This document shows, piece after piece, positions 1-13,000 of a DNA stretch of 64,000 bases (the stretch's first letter is position 1; every line of letters starts with the position of its first letter). Under the pieces are notes generated by a model. The model saw only the letters and a list, made by a program, of their open reading frames with translations, did not search any database and was not told where the DNA came from. Source of the stretch: Pachyseris speciosa (Eukaryota; Cnidaria; Anthozoa; Scleractinia; Pachyseridae). A program made the translations under genes and the position numbers. The stretch lies in assembly GCA_016490735.1 (NCBI GenBank), contig JAEMWC010001111.1:107501-171500 (forward strand). The letters are read 5' to 3'.

Positions 1-1374
1 AAAGATTAAAACCACATAGTTTCATTGAATGTTCATTTGGCCAGTTACTTCAATACACGAACTCTCCGAGCGTACTAATTTGTCAACCCTTTCCTATAAG
101 AGGTTTTGCAATTGCCGAAGGGTAGGAGGTCAAGTAGATCCCCTTATTCCAAATAAGGGGTTACCACAGAGATTTTGCTGGTCCTCAAGACCGAATGCTC
201 TATCTTTCTTCTTATGCTTTCCACGCTAGCTGTTGCTTGTTTTTTAAGCTGTTACTCGCGCTAGGATTCTGTAAGTGTTTGCTTTATAAGTGTGTTTTTC
301 GAGCCATTTGCCACTTCTGAAGCCCCCTTTCTGGCATCCTAAGGCTGGATTGGTGGGAAGAGGCAATCCTCTGAAAGAAATGAGAGGTGGAAAGCAATTT
401 CACAGCCATGCAGCGGACCGCTGAAAGTGTTTTTTATGAGTCATTGCCATTCACGAGTGAGTTGTCTTTCTGGCCGTTCTGCAACTGAATCGGTGCAATA
501 TTGTGTCAGTAGGACTGGGTGGCTGGACATGCACGTCTAAAAAATATCTGAATCGGAAATTTAATTGCGGACTTAAATTCCACGCCGCCTTAATACAAGA
601 ATTACCTTTGGGTCACAAACGCGAAATGTGAGAGCAACTGAAATCAAATAGCGTTATCCAGGTCGCGCTAAAGAAGTGAGTGGGAAAAACAGGAACAGAC
701 TGCAAAAAGTGGAGTCGGAGTTTGCCGCGAATGCAGCCTTTTAGCTTCAAGAGGAATTTTCCTCTTAAAAACATCAAGACAAAGTTACGTACTTTTTGGT
801 GTTGTCCGAGGGCGTTAACTTTCGAAGCCAGCATGTTTGGTTTGCAACAAAATAAACGGTCATATTCTATCAAAACTGGGAGATTTAGTCAGCTTACTGA
901 GAATTTGGCAATATCAAGGGATGTGAGAAAGTTGCTGGTTTTCAAAACATTGGGTCCCTCAGGAACAGTACGTTAAATAAGAAAGAGTTAAATACTGGCG
1001 ACAGATCGTTATCCGATTATGCAGTGGTCTGGACGAAAAATATGCCGGAAAACTTAATTATCTTTTTCCATCGGATAGTTATTATCTGCGGCGGAATATG
1101 TCTAGGATTACTCAAGAAGGAAGTTGACTTCACAAGCGTCGCCTACTTCACTTTCGCCGGATTTTGTTTTACTTTCACTTAGCGCTGTCAGTAGTGGGGT
1201 GGGTCGACCATTGCAATCATTTAAAAGCAAGTATCACTGTAGAGTATAGCTCGTGCCTATGCTGTACAAAGTGTACTAGTTTTCAACAATACCTCGAATT
1301 TTTTGTTAACATCCAAAGAGAAAATGTTTGGCTTTGTCAGTGATTGGCGACGCTCCTAACGACAACAAACTTAC
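1..1374 (-). other. Intron 1 of CniFL gene 1 (partial)
   Basis: No coding exon is visible. The stretch from about 730 to 1060 is clearly related to 10990-11350 (intron 1 of gene 2) and 42360-42715 (intron 1 of gene 4), sharing phrases such as 'aaataaacggtcatattc' and 'aaaaatatgccggaaaact'. This identifies it as paralogous intron and fixes the orientation of gene 1. Confidence 0.7.
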
Positions 1375-1581
1375 CAGCAAAATTCTTTGTTGTCCTAACG
1401 AGGTTTGGTTCGTTTTTGGAGGTTTCGCCTTTGCGACGTTTTCCAGAGCATTTAGTCTTCTCTTGTGCTTGTTCAGCTCCGATTCAACTGTCAAAAATCC
1501 AGCGCAGTACAACACGATCGATAAAACAGAAATAACGGAATCGAAAGAAGGGAAACTAGTACTCTGCTTCTGAGAGGTCAT
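1375..1581 (-). CDS. CniFL gene 1, first exon only (membrane anchor and stalk); gene runs off the left edge
   Basis: Start ATG at 1581; the exon ends at 1375 before a GTAAGT donor. It encodes a short cytosolic tail (MTSQKQ), one hydrophobic segment (SVISVLSIVLYCAGFL) and a heptad-like stalk (ELNKHKRRLNALEN), the same as exon 1 of the other three copies. Compared with them it has two extra codons near the start. It also has an A-run of five instead of six in the lysine-asparagine codons near 1410, a 1-bp deletion that shifts the frame before the donor. The sequence to its left (680-1300) matches intron 1 of genes 2 and 4, so exon 2 should lie just outside the window. This is either a decayed copy or an indel error in the assembly. 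Confidence 0.75.
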
Positions 1582-2330
1582 ATGAGCAATTTTCAATAAC
1601 ACGTAGTTCTCAACGGCAAGGTTTGCTTCTCTGCCTCAGCTTGTTATGCGATACTGTGATCACGAGACTGGGTAACTTGCCAAGTTTATTTTCTCTGGCG
1701 CGTTGCGTTATGAGTAAATGGCAAAGTTCAGATATGTTTTGGCACCGTTTAATATCGAACTGTTTCACTCAGACTACAAATAATTTGATAGTATTAGGTA
1801 GGGTCAACTTGCTTGGCACTTTTCACCCAAACAAAACTATACTTTATTTTCAGCCACCGTAAACTTATCCATACAGGGACGCATGAAATAACTGGGTTCC
1901 AGGAGAATGCCCTTGCCACAAGAAAGTTTGAAATTTATGTTTTTAGATATATTAAGTACACCAAATGCTTATTATTGTGTTATGAGTAAATGGAAAAGTT
2001 CAAATTTGTTTTGGCACTGTTTGATATCGGGCGGTTTTTCAATAGAAACGTATTGGCTATAAATATGTTGATAGCATTAGGTAGGGTCAAATTGTCCGGC
2101 GCGTTTCACGCAGAAAAAAATTGTATTTTGTTCAGCCACCTTGTAAACTTATCCAGGGACGTCAATATATGGTGGCTTTCTTGCGGGGTGTAAGATTTGA
2201 AGAAATTACTGGTTCGGTTAACAACGGCTACTGAAGTTAGATGTGACTGGTTGTTATAGGATTATAATCTTCCAACAAGGAATTTTGAAGTTTTTGTTCT
2301 GAGATCTATCTATAAAGGATTTTTCCTCGG
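1582..2330 (-). promoter_or_regulatory. Shared 5' flank of CniFL gene 1, with an internal duplication
   Basis: The sequence immediately upstream of the ATG, including 'gatactgtgatcacgagact', is repeated upstream of genes 2, 3 and 4, so it probably contains the common promoter or 5' UTR. Gene 1 alone carries a second, diverged copy of the 1708-1870 segment at 1979-2160. No certain TATA box or initiator was identified. Confidence 0.45.
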
Positions 2331-2588
2331 TTAATAACATTCCATTTAAAGATGACTGAAACCTCATTCCCGAAATGGTTGCCATGTCAAGATACCTACC
2401 CTCGGGCAACACTAGGTTGGAAAACCCTTAGCTAGTGCATAGCTTTCTGTGTCCAGTCCTGAGATTAGTTTTCCCTTTCCCCATCCCCCGACCACCCACA
2501 CACTTAGGCTTGGCATTGAAAGGAACACAACGGAATAACCAATTTCAGTGTTTTCAAGAACTATAATGATTTTGCTGTGCATAACTGA

Positions 2589-2965
2589 CCCGGGGGGAGG
2601 GGGGGGGACTCGCATATGAAAGGGGCGGGGATGCTCGTCGTCTCGCTTAGGGGTGTAAATTTCGGATTTTGGTCTCACTTAGGGTGTTCTGGGCAAAACG
2701 CCATTATATTTAGCCGTCAAGGTCTCGTTTAGGGTTGCACGCCAAGAAATATAAAAATATATATTTAATATGTATATTTTTAATTCGTTTTGTTTACTCG
2801 ATTCATATAATCAAAGTTTTCTATAGCATCAATACCTAAACATGGTCTCTTTTAGCAGTCAAAAACAAAACTTGGGTCACGCCCAGATCGGTCTCCTTTA
2901 GGGGTTTAATTCAAAATTTCCGACGAGCATCCCAGCCCCTTTCATATGCAAGTCACTCCCCCGGG
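2589..2965. mobile_element. hAT-like MITE, 377 bp, with 8-bp target duplication
   Basis: It begins CCCGGGGGGAGG and ends with the inverted CCCCCGGG. Inner inverted repeats of about 50 bp include 'gcatatgaaaggggc' and 'ggatgctcgtcg'. It is flanked by a perfect 8-bp direct repeat, ATAACTGA (2581-2588 and 2966-2973). No ORF of its own. The 8-bp duplication is typical of hAT-family transposition. Confidence 0.85.
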
Positions 2966-3291
2966 ATAACTGAGAACTAAGACCGAACCAGTGAATAGAC
3001 CATTTTACAGTTGTCGGTGAAAGCGAGGCTCGGGGGTGACCCTGTTTTGATGCAAACCTACCTACTTTTCTTATGTAAATCATGTTTTTATTATTCTAAC
3101 TACATAGTGTTTAATCAGCGTAATTTCCATAAGAAAAGCAGATAAGTTTGTATCACAACAAGGTCACCCTTAACATCGCATTCAATCAAAGGCCAGGGTA
3201 CTGAGCAAAGATCTGTAAAATGGTCTATTTCGGACCTGCGAAAAACAGCTGGTTCCCGTTTCCATGGTTTTGTGACCTGAAATTCATGTAT

Positions 3292-4260
3292 TCCCCCGGC
3301 GGGTACCCCCTTATATGGGCCATGTAGGTATGTGCGGCTCAAAAGGGTATGGTTTTTTCAGCCTATTTGGTCGTAGAAAGTACAGATAACTTCTTCATCA
3401 TTAGGAGACAAGACCATCAACAAAAGATGTTTACACCAACCGTGTACGTGCTGTAATATCTTGTGCCGCGCTATTGATTTAAGGCAGGGGTACACCTGAA
3501 TACCGTTTTTAGGTCGCTTAACATGGATTTCTTGTTAATAACTCGTTCGGGCGCGTTTCAAGCAATCAAAAATCACTATGCTCATTACCCGCAGCTGTGA
3601 TATTTTATGAATTTTGTGGTGATTTTTTGGAATATTTGGGAAGATACATTGATTAGTTAAACTTTGGGAAATAGGAAATATTGAAGATTTAATGAAAGTT
3701 TAAAGTTGGAATATGAAGTTAGAAATCAGTAGACGGACACCAAACAGCTCCCCAGCACGCTGCAGTGCCCCTGTGGGGTGCCAACTGTCCGGAGGTGTCT
3801 CAAAACATTTTTCCCCATTTCGATCCCTTATTCAAACTCCTTAAAATTTCACTCAAATTTACATGTACCCCAACTGTAACGGTCATGTCTGAAATATCGA
3901 ATATTTGGTCAGGTTATAGTAACATTTCTGATATTGTTATAAAGTGTTTTTACGTGAAGTCACAGCGGCCATATTGGTGCCCCGAAACAAAGAAATGGCG
4001 ACCATGTTGGTGCCCCAAACTAAACCTCTTGGAATTGAACTCTATTTTATGCAAAATAGTCTGGTTTCATTACAGTGAATTTTAGGTCTGAAATAGGGTA
4101 GCAAAAAAGGCTGAGAGGAATATAGCGTCTATATGAAGGAACGTTTACACACAGGCGATTCATGTTTTAATCCAGATGCAGATTTTTGTCTGAAATAAGG
4201 TAAGGGTTTCAGGAAGCAAGCTGCACACCCATCAAAGTTTACCCTCCCCCAGGAGTATGA
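3292..4260. mobile_element. Degenerate MITE of the GGGTACCCCCTTATATGGGC family
   Basis: The left end 'gggtacccccttatatgggc' and internal 'ggtctgaaatagggta' phrases match the elements at 12966-13354 and 54851-55359. The right end near 4245 is a weak inverted match (ccctcccccaggagta). The interior holds part of the duplicated block described at 3925-4977. No gene seen. Confidence 0.5.
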
Positions 4261-4392
4261 GCCCCTATCACCAAAATCCAGCATGTTAAACAGTGTGATA
4301 TTAGCCAAATGAACACTAAGGATAATGCTATAGCTGATAGAAATCTTTACTGAGAATTCATTTATTGAAAGCAAACTTTTTTTATAGCCATG

Positions 4393-4600
4393 GACAAACA
4401 GGAAATGTTTGGTGACCAAACATCATCAAACATTGTTTGGTGGCCAAACAAGTTGATGTTTGAAGCCATGGCCAAACGATTATCAAACACGACCAAACAC
4501 AGACAAACAAGACCAAACAAGGTGGCGAAACAGTAAAATGTTTGATGGCCAAACAATGTTTAATGATGTTTGGTCACCAAACATTTCCCGTTTCACCAGG
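4393..4600. mobile_element. Foldback MITE rich in TTTGGTNACCAAA
   Basis: The left arm 'ggaaatgtttggtgaccaaa' (from 4401) is the inverted complement of the right arm ending near 4590. The interior contains many CCAAAC/GTTTGG words in both orientations, giving a self-complementary structure of about 200 bp. No coding capacity. Confidence 0.7.
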
Positions 4601-4656
4601 GCTTCAAAGCGATTTTCTACACAAACTTAGGGGAGCACCCAAGAAAAGTTGAATTC

Positions 4657-4657
<1 letters not shown>

Positions 4658-4690
<33 letters not shown>

Positions 4691-4692
4691 GG
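4658..4692. repeat. (TTTC)n microsatellite
   Basis: Eight uninterrupted CTTT units followed by a diverged one. Confidence 0.9.
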
Positions 4693-4967
4693 AGATCTTG
4701 CCGTCTAACTTGTATTGTAATCCCATGAGAGGAATATAGCGTCTATATGAAGGAACGTTTACACACAGGCGATTCATGTTCTAATCCAGCTGCAGCGAAT
4801 TTGCAACTATATTAACATTAATGATATTGTTATAAAGTGTTTTCACGTGAAGTCACTGCGGCCATGTTGGTGCCTCGAAACAAAGAAACGGCGGCCACGT
4901 TGGTGTCCCAAACTAAACCTCTTGGAATTGAACTCTATTTTTATGCAAAATAGTCTGGTTTCATTAC

Positions 4968-5302
4968 AGTGAATTTTTGTGAAAGACCACCTCTGAAATG
5001 ATGACACGCTGCTCCTTGGCTATAACGTTGTTCTCCCAAGTATTTTTTGTTTGGATTGGAGAAGTGGCATACGACCAGGCACCAGTGTATTGCACAGCAC
5101 AGTTTGCACTCCATCTGTCATTATCTCTGCCTTTCGTGGTACACGCGATGTTATTGTGATATGCTGACGAGTCTCCTGCTGTCCCTGAATATGAACCCAC
5201 TTCAACTCGATACTGCGCCTGCTCATCACCAATGTTGAACCTACCATATTTAGTATACACTCCAACTCCGTTCCAGTCCTCCAGCTCTACTCGCAGAGGG
5301 AA
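4968..5302 (-). pseudogene. Truncated fibrinogen-domain (FReD) pseudogene
   Basis: The minus strand encodes the second half of a FReD closely matching the complete domains in this window. Visible matches are LRVELEDWNGV, KYGRFNIGDEQAQYR, the calcium-loop DNDRW and a TGAW motif. The first half (DCSDL to LTASR) is missing. The last 35 residues need a frame change: the other frame reads NPNKKYLGEQ and LSQKFTVMK, equivalent to NLNGKYLG and LSLKFTEMK of the intact copies. Without upstream exons it cannot make a secreted protein. It probably marks the downstream end of a decayed array unit. Confidence 0.8.
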
Positions 5303-5489
5303 GGGGCTCAAGAGGCCCAAAACAATTGAGGCATTTTTGTTCATGTCTTGGGATTTTGTGTTGCTTTAATATAGGAAAGGATTGGCCTATATTTCAAAAG
5401 CAGAGGACTGCAGATTCCCTTATTGACCAGTCGCTGAAATGGACACGAATTAAAATCTGCGCAAAAGGAAAATTCACAGGAAAGTAAAA

Positions 5490-6240
5490 GCTAACGATAT
5501 GTTTCGACGGTTCGGCGACCTCATGACGCCATTCTCAAGAAATGAATAATACAAGCGAGTTCAAAGGAGTAAGATCATAGATCTACATAAATGGGGTTAA
5601 TTTAAATAAATACTTTGGCGCGGATCGAATCTGTTTGTACATTCAAGCGTGGTATTAATTGTTGATGTACAGCATTTCGTAAATTAAACAATCAAATTTG
5701 TTCCGTATTTTTTCAGTACTTTGAAACAACTAAGGAGGTCTTCAGGGACTGCGCTCACGCGATCATTATCACAATGTTTCCACACTGAGGATGAAGTGCT
5801 ATAATTGTGGCCAACAATGCGTGCGTGCAGATGTCCACGAGTATAACCAACATAGCTACCTGTATCGCACAGGTTACATTGAAAACGGTAAACTACACAC
5901 TGTTGGTTAATTAGCTGTGGTTTTGGGCTCGAATTCTTGGAGGTCTTGGCCAATTTTTCCACTAACAAATACGGGCTGGATTGTGGTTTGGAGCTTAAGA
6001 CTAAGGTCTTTCAACAGAGTCTAAATAACGTCAGCGGAATCTTGATCCTTAAAAGGTATGATCACTCGGGTCACGTCATTTTCCGCCATTACAGGCGAGG
6101 CCTGTGGTGTCTGCTGGTCAGTAACCCCAAGTTGTTAAGACTCAGTTGAAAGACCAAACCACAATCCAACCCGTCGAAAAATTGGCCAAGACCTACAAGA
6201 ATTCATGTCATGAGGTCGCCGAAACGTCGGAACATTATTC
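5490..6240 (-). mobile_element. Penelope-like element fragments with GIY-YIG nuclease remnant
   Basis: On the minus strand, 5968-5684 encodes the C-terminal GIY-YIG region of a Penelope-like reverse transcriptase. It has a C..C pair (QCNLCDTG), then SYVGYTRGHLHARIVGH and a run of helical residues. Flanking 'tttcgacggttcggcgacct' (about 5500) and its inverted counterpart 'aggtcgccgaaacgtcgg' (about 6212) are the usual Penelope border words. The segment 5939-5996 reappears inverted at 6150-6198, so two fragments lie head to head. No reverse transcriptase core is present. Confidence 0.7.
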
Positions 6241-6463
6241 TAAAGCATTATTAATAAAAAGGAAAATTCACGCCATAAAGCCAACTTGTTAACTTAGTCT
6301 TTTCTCCTCAAAGTCCGAGTATCATAGGAATTTTTCTCTCTATTATTGAACGTTTCCACGAAGTAAAAAGGCACAAACTAAATCAAAATAAATCAAACAA
6401 AAGATGATGAAAAAAATATCTTACACTCGCAACAAATTTACTCTGTAACATGTTTTTTTTTTT

Positions 6464-7101
6464 CTAGGATGACGGCCTTAGTTTCATTTCAGTGAATTTC
6501 AGGGAAAGTGTGTCTCTGAAACCATGCCACATTACTCCTCGCCAACCATCACGTTTTCCTTCTCCCAGGTATTTTCCGTTTAGATTGGAATAGTGGCAAA
6601 TGTTGTACCACCAGGCACCAATGTTATACCTGGCACAGTTGTCACTGTGCCTGTCATTATCTCTGTCTTTTGTGGTAAACGCCATGTTATCGAGGGTCAT
6701 TGGGCGGGTTAACGAATCTCCCGCTGTCCCTGAATATGAACCCACTTCAAGTCGATACTGCGCCTGCTCATCACCAATGTTGAAACTACCATATTTAGCA
6801 TACGCTCTAACTCCGTTCCAGTCCTCCAGCTCTACTCGCAGAGAGCTGGTTCTAGAGGCCGTCAGTCTGTGGATCTTGTCGTTTCCTAACCAGAACTCAG
6901 CCGTCAGCTGACCAAAGCCTGATTTGTAATCGTTCCAGCCCCAATAGAAGTCTACCGAGCCATCTTGTCTTCTTTGAAACACGGTCCATCCTCCACCATC
7001 AGTGCGCATGTCACAATAGACAGTGAAGGATCCTTTACCGTCTGGGTTCACAGAGTACACTCCACTCTGATTATGGCCTGATTTTAACAGATCAGAGCAA
7101 T
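6464..7101 (-). CDS. Gene 2 exon 4: fibrinogen-related domain
   Basis: The acceptor is CAG at 7102-7104 and the stop codon is TAG at 6464. The FReD starts DCSDLLKSGHNQSGVY. It has the family-typical DGGGWTVFQRR, the calcium-site run DRDNDRHSDNC, and WWY before the last cysteine. The copy-specific stretches LTRPMTLD, ARYNIG and GEGKRDGWRGVMWHG differ strongly from genes 3 and 4. Confidence 0.9.
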
Positions 7102-9258
7102 CTGCTGACAGAAGCAAAATCAAGAGTCTTCCTTTAATACCACAACTGGCAAAATTGAGAATGAGAAACATTCGACATAGGGCGCTATAACAACTTGAAT
7201 TGATAAATCCCTTTCCGTGTCTTTCACAACTACTATCTCGTTTGAATTGAATAGTGAAATGAAATTAATAAAAGAAAATGCACCAACCCACTGTGTATAG
7301 GGCCATTTAAACATTAGCCACAGGAACTTTGTTTGCCAATTTGTAAAACACGAAAATAACATTATCCATGCACTCTACAGTGGATAGCCTCCTGTACGCC
7401 ATTAGTCACTACTCTCCTGTTCTAGAGATTTCATGACGGATATCAATGCAATATCAACTATGAAAGTAACTACACGAAAATCAAATATTTAAACTTTGGA
7501 TTATTTTGTTAGTTCTTCAAGTGTTTAAAGCAAAGAAAAAAACTCTCAATAATAAATAAGGTGAAGTTATCATGAAGTCCGGTATTTTCGTAAGACTTGA
7601 TTCATCGCGTGGAACTCAAGCTAAAGTTCCTGTTTCAAACTCTTCGTCCCCATTGATAGTTTCGATCCGGATGAAGACTTCTAAATGGCTTAAATGGTCC
7701 AGGACTTCGAGTGCAGTTCTCATTCGAGAGGAAATTTATCCCAGCTGTATATGCTCCTCTTTCCGAAACTTCACCCTTACAAACATCTTGGAAAGTGATG
7801 TCGGGCTCAAAAAATTCAAAATTTCGCAACAGCTCGAAATTTTCTTACTGGGTACAAACCAGTACATTTCGCAATGTGTTAATTCTTGGGCAAGCTTGAA
7901 AACCGGTCAAACCAAACCAGTGTGTGGAGTACAAATCAGTACCGAAAGATATGTGCATTCATTTTGGTAGTTACTGGTCATATCATTAGAAATCGAAGTT
8001 GAGTATAAGATGAATTTATTTATAGATATTTGCAGCAGAGAACATAATTTTCTTTATGTGAACTGCGTGTCTCGAATGCCAGATCATTTCAAAGGCCTTT
8101 TGGCGCAACGATTTTCCTTACGACAAAATCACTGAAGTCCTGTTTATTAAGCATGTTAATTACAATATGGAAGAGTAACACTTGACCAAACCAGTGTCTC
8201 TACCCATGTATCATGATGCTTGAGTATTAATAACTTAGTACCTGTATATGCAGATTTATCTCAATGTTCCTATATTGTCCTATATCATTTTCGTTGCGGA
8301 GTTGGAACCTCCGAAGTATGAAGTCACTTTCTCTCATCACCTTCATGCAAGGAGTATATACACTGGCTATTAAGGAGAACTACTAAAATCAAAATAAAAT
8401 AAACTCATCTAGCAAGCAAATATTACCTCTTCAACTCTCTTCGCCCTCCTCCCCAGCTATATCTCACCTTTACGCTGTTGAACCTCTACGTAGGTAACAG
8501 CTTCCACGTCAAACACTCCAGCACTCTTTGCGACACAAATGTAATTCCCTGCGTCCTCTTTTCGTACGTTTGTTATAACCAAAACACCATTAATTTGTTG
8601 ACTCCGTCCAACTGGCAGTTGAGCTCCTTGTCGTTTCCAGCTAATGAAAGGTTGTGGATCACCAGTAGCTCTGCAGGTTAATGTCAAATTCTCGGCAGTC
8701 CATGCAACATCTTTCGAAGGTGGCGTAACAGTAAAGCGAGGAAGGGAGACCACAACCAAGAGAGTTTTCTGTACAGTACTTCCTAACAGATTGGTTGCAG
8801 TGCAAAGATAGTTGTCTGAATCAGCTTTACGAACATCAAGAAGTTTTAGGACACTGTTATTACTCTCCACTCTCCCCTGCGGGCAGCTGACCGAACGACT
8901 TGCTCCATGTAACTACCGGTCTCGGATAACCAGTCACGTGACAAGTTGGTAGAACGACGTTGCTCCCTTCAATCACGTACAGCGGTCCCGGATGAAGAGA
9001 AACGAGTGGCCGCGCTGCAACATAATTGGAAATGTTCGATAATTTACTAATACATCATATATACGTATCGCGGGTGAATTACTGGTTAAAGCTGTTCGAG
9101 CTACTGTTCGCGACAAATCGATCGTTTACCACAGAAAACAGCACGTCACCGTTTTTTCAGCCAAGCAGTGTTTATCACTGGGAAAAGTTAAGTTTAGAGC
9201 GAGTATTGTCTCCATAGTCATTCGTTCGTTAGTTCGTTTCCTAGTTTTTTATTTCTTT

Positions 9259-9293
<35 letters not shown>

Positions 9294-9935
9294 TTTCATC
9301 TGCTTGTAAAGCGCATTTGATCATATACACATGGAAAATGCGCTATATAAGTTCTAAATTATTAAATTATTATTTCTTTCTCTGTCTGTCAGTCTGTTTG
9401 TTTGTTCATTGATTTATTTATTCCAACCACTTATCTTAATGGTAAAAGCGGTGAGCAGTAAATTCGAAATCCCACACTTTATTGGCTGTGGTTGCAAAGA
9501 GAACATAGAAGTACACATATTATACTGACGGAGTGCATCTAGCGTGGGACCATTTATATCGGCTAAGGCTTTCCCTCTGGAATTTGATGTCCGTTTTCAG
9601 ACGAAAAAAACTACAACGCGAAGTTTCGTTTTTCAGACCCTGTTTATCTCATAAACATTAAACATCTGTACAAGTACTAAAAACTACAACGCGAAGTTTC
9701 GTTTTTCAGACCCTGTTTATCTCATAAACATTAAACATCTGTACAAGTAACAAACAGTCGATTGTTGTAGATCGTATTTTCATTGAATTTGCCGGCAAAA
9801 AGACTTCCGTGAGACTTAGGAGAGCTCACCTGCTATGTAGAGTATTGCAAAGAGAGAGTGGTGACAACCAATTAATTTAGGCGTTTGAAGCTGTTTTGTT
9901 TGATATTGTTGCTTTTATCCATAGGTGTATGTTAT

Positions 9936-10011
<76 letters not shown>

Positions 10012-13000
10012 TCCTAATATTATCACAAACGAAAGAACTCATTCAAATCAAAGCTTAATTTGAAACTTACCGTTAACTATCAGTTCAGCCGCTGCCACAG
10101 CTTTTCCCAGGATGTTTGCCGCTGAACACTGATAAACGCCAGAGTCACTTCCTTTTACACTCAGTAAACGCAACTTTCCTCCTGAAACCGCTGGCAGGTT
10201 TGTTCCTGACGGACTTTTCAATTTCCTCCATACTACTGCGGGCTCAGGATTTCCAGTGACTGAACATTGAAACGAGGCTAATCCCCTTTCGTTAACTGTC
10301 AACTTTGTAGGAGAGACAGCAACAGTAGGAGCTGAGATCGATTCACCAGGCTCCCCTTTAGCGCCCGGCAAACCTGCGAGTCCCATATCTCCTTTCAGTC
10401 CTTTGGGTCCAGCTTCTCCTTGAGGCCCCACAGGTCCCATGATGCCCTGCTTACCACTCTTTCCCGGCGATCCCATGACACCTTGGTCCCCTTTGTTTCC
10501 GGTTTTTCCTTTCCGTCCTCTCGGTCCAGGTGGACCGGGAGGACCTGGTGGACCAGGAGAGCAGGTAATACCTTCTGTTTGGCAGAGATAAGGCTTCAAC
10601 TCTGATAAGATTTTATTCATTTTAATCAAGGTCTGGTCAATGTTTTGGGCTTTCGTGGCATTTTTAATTGCATCAGCATTACGTCTTTTTCTGTGTCCTT
10701 CGTAGTGTGGTAGTTCTGGGAACGGAACAAAAAAGTACGGATTCAGTTTTGGAAAGCAATTACTTCACATGAGTCATTGTTCTTCGTTATTCTTGCTCTG
10801 TCAAGGAAACTCATGTATCTATACAACCAAGCTGTTTGAATGCAAGTGAATGGCAAAGGTATAGTAAATATTTTACTTTTCCTAGGGATCTAAAGTCTGT
10901 AACTTGTTTTTTGAATCCGGATTTGTAGCAAAAAAAAATATTTGAGCGAAACTAACTTTTTTATTAGCCCAAGAAGACGAAACAAGTCGTAGTTTGCTGT
11001 AAATGTAGTAGATGTAGATGAATTTTTGTCTCAAAAACTTCAAGACAAAGTTACGTATTTTTTGGCGTTGTCCGAGGGTGTTCGCAGCCAACATTTTTGG
11101 TTTGCAACAGAATAAACGGTCATATTCAATGAAAATTGGAAGTTTTGGTCAGTTTACGGGGTGATTAAGTCTAAACAACTAAAAATTTGGCAATCACAAT
11201 GGTTCATTTTATTATTGCATAGCACGCCGGGATTTAAGAAAGTTGCAGGTTTTCCCTTAAGAACGATATTTGGTAAACCATATAAGAAAGAGTTAAATAC
11301 CAGCTTCAGCTTGTTACCTGATGTTATTATGGTCTCGACGAAAAATATGCCGGGAAACGTATCTTGTTTTTTGTTTAACAACTAGATTGAGCTCGAGATT
11401 TCTATCGCGTGGTAGCTGATGAGGGCGCAGAACGAATCAACTATCATGCATAGAAATCGCCCCAGAATTCGAGAGCGAATAATCTAATCTAATTGATTTA
11501 GTAAATAAATCTACTAGTCGATCTAAACAAAACAAGGAAATTTTATGAACCCTCTTCGCTGACACTTTGAAAACGGGAAGAAGCGGCCGCCATTTTATTG
11601 ACAACCGCTACTTACTATCTATCACATAATAGATAGTGAGTAGCGTGGCTAATCAGGGAACGGCATTCGTGATAGAACGCCTGTACGTTTATACTACATG
11701 TAACATCGAATAGTCATCAGTCTTGATCACAGGACACCCAAGCTCGTGACCTGAACACGCGACGTGTTTTGTTATCACAGGCAGTCCAAGCGTTCTATAA
11801 GTGGAATCGGTGTTTGAAGATTTCTAATATGTATACAAATTTCGAAGAAATAAAAGCAAATGTTTTTCAAATATGAAATCTTTTCTGTTGTGTAGCTGAT
11901 ATAAATCGCCTTCAGTAGTCAACTAATATTAATATTCTTGCATGGACATTCGTGGCCAGAATTTTAAGCACTCATCTGTACCGTACTTTACAACGACGCA
12001 AGCATCAAGAAAATAATCATAATCTGACTCAGAATATAACCTGTTGAGCTTTCTTAGCTTTATTCCATACCCCTCGTTGTAGTACTGTACACTATAAAAG
12101 TAGTACAGTACTCGTGTAGTAAAAGCGGTTGCTCGCAACACGGCAACAAGGTAAGTCAATTCATAGCACATATATATTTTATGCCGTTTAAAACAAAACC
12201 ATTCGCTTTCCATGCAAACCTTTGAAAATGACCAGTAAATGGTTTCTTTGTAGCACAACACCGCTAGAAAGCAAGGGTCACGTTCGCGTACATGTTCATG
12301 TCGTGAGCTTGGGCTGCCTTGATATGATGCGAGGCCAAATAATCTTCACAAAGCATGATTTGTTTTGAATTGTCAACGGCGGAATATGTCTTGGATTACG
12401 CAAAGAAAGTTCACGAACGTTGGTCCTATTTCACTTTCGCCGACTTTTGTTTCACTGCTACATCACACGGGAACACGAAAATATTACATTGGTAAATCTG
12501 TTTGAGTATACTGACAAATAAAAGCGTCTTAATTTTGCTGTCAAGGGCGGGGCTATATTGGGCAGTATATACCATTGAAACTGAGTTTAAAGTAAAAGCA
12601 AATGAAGCAATTAAAAGATCAGGACTAACTACAAATACACTATGATTCATAGATTATCGCTAGAGTATTGACGAGATCCACAATTGTGAACAGCACTAAA
12701 CGAACCAAATAAAAGCTGACGAACCGTATAATTTCTAGCGACGTTGTTTATTTTTCGATACAAGTGGTTCTAGCTTTGGAGACTGAGACTAAAATATAAA
12801 AAAAAATTGATCCTCCGAGTTATTTTACCCTTAACGCTCTTACGCTGTTCAAGGTGCTGAGAAACTGGACATTGTAGTCTGCGATGCTAAGTGTCAGAAG
12901 TGCGATCGCCCATTGGAATCAGATAAAAGCTCTTGGGAAGTATAACTGAGGGCCAGGGTAAAACGCCCGGGGAGGGTACTCCCTTATATGGGCTCGATAG

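Larger units (their letters stand above)
3925..4977. repeat. Duplicated intergenic block
   Basis: Two segments occur twice here. One (about 150 bp, containing 'cctcttggaattgaactcta') is at 3930-4085 and 4827-4977. The other (about 66 bp, containing 'gaatatagcgtctatatgaa') is at 4112-4180 and 4730-4797. They flank the MITE and the TTTC microsatellite. No gene was recognised apart from the FReD remnant that starts beside the second copy. Confidence 0.7.
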
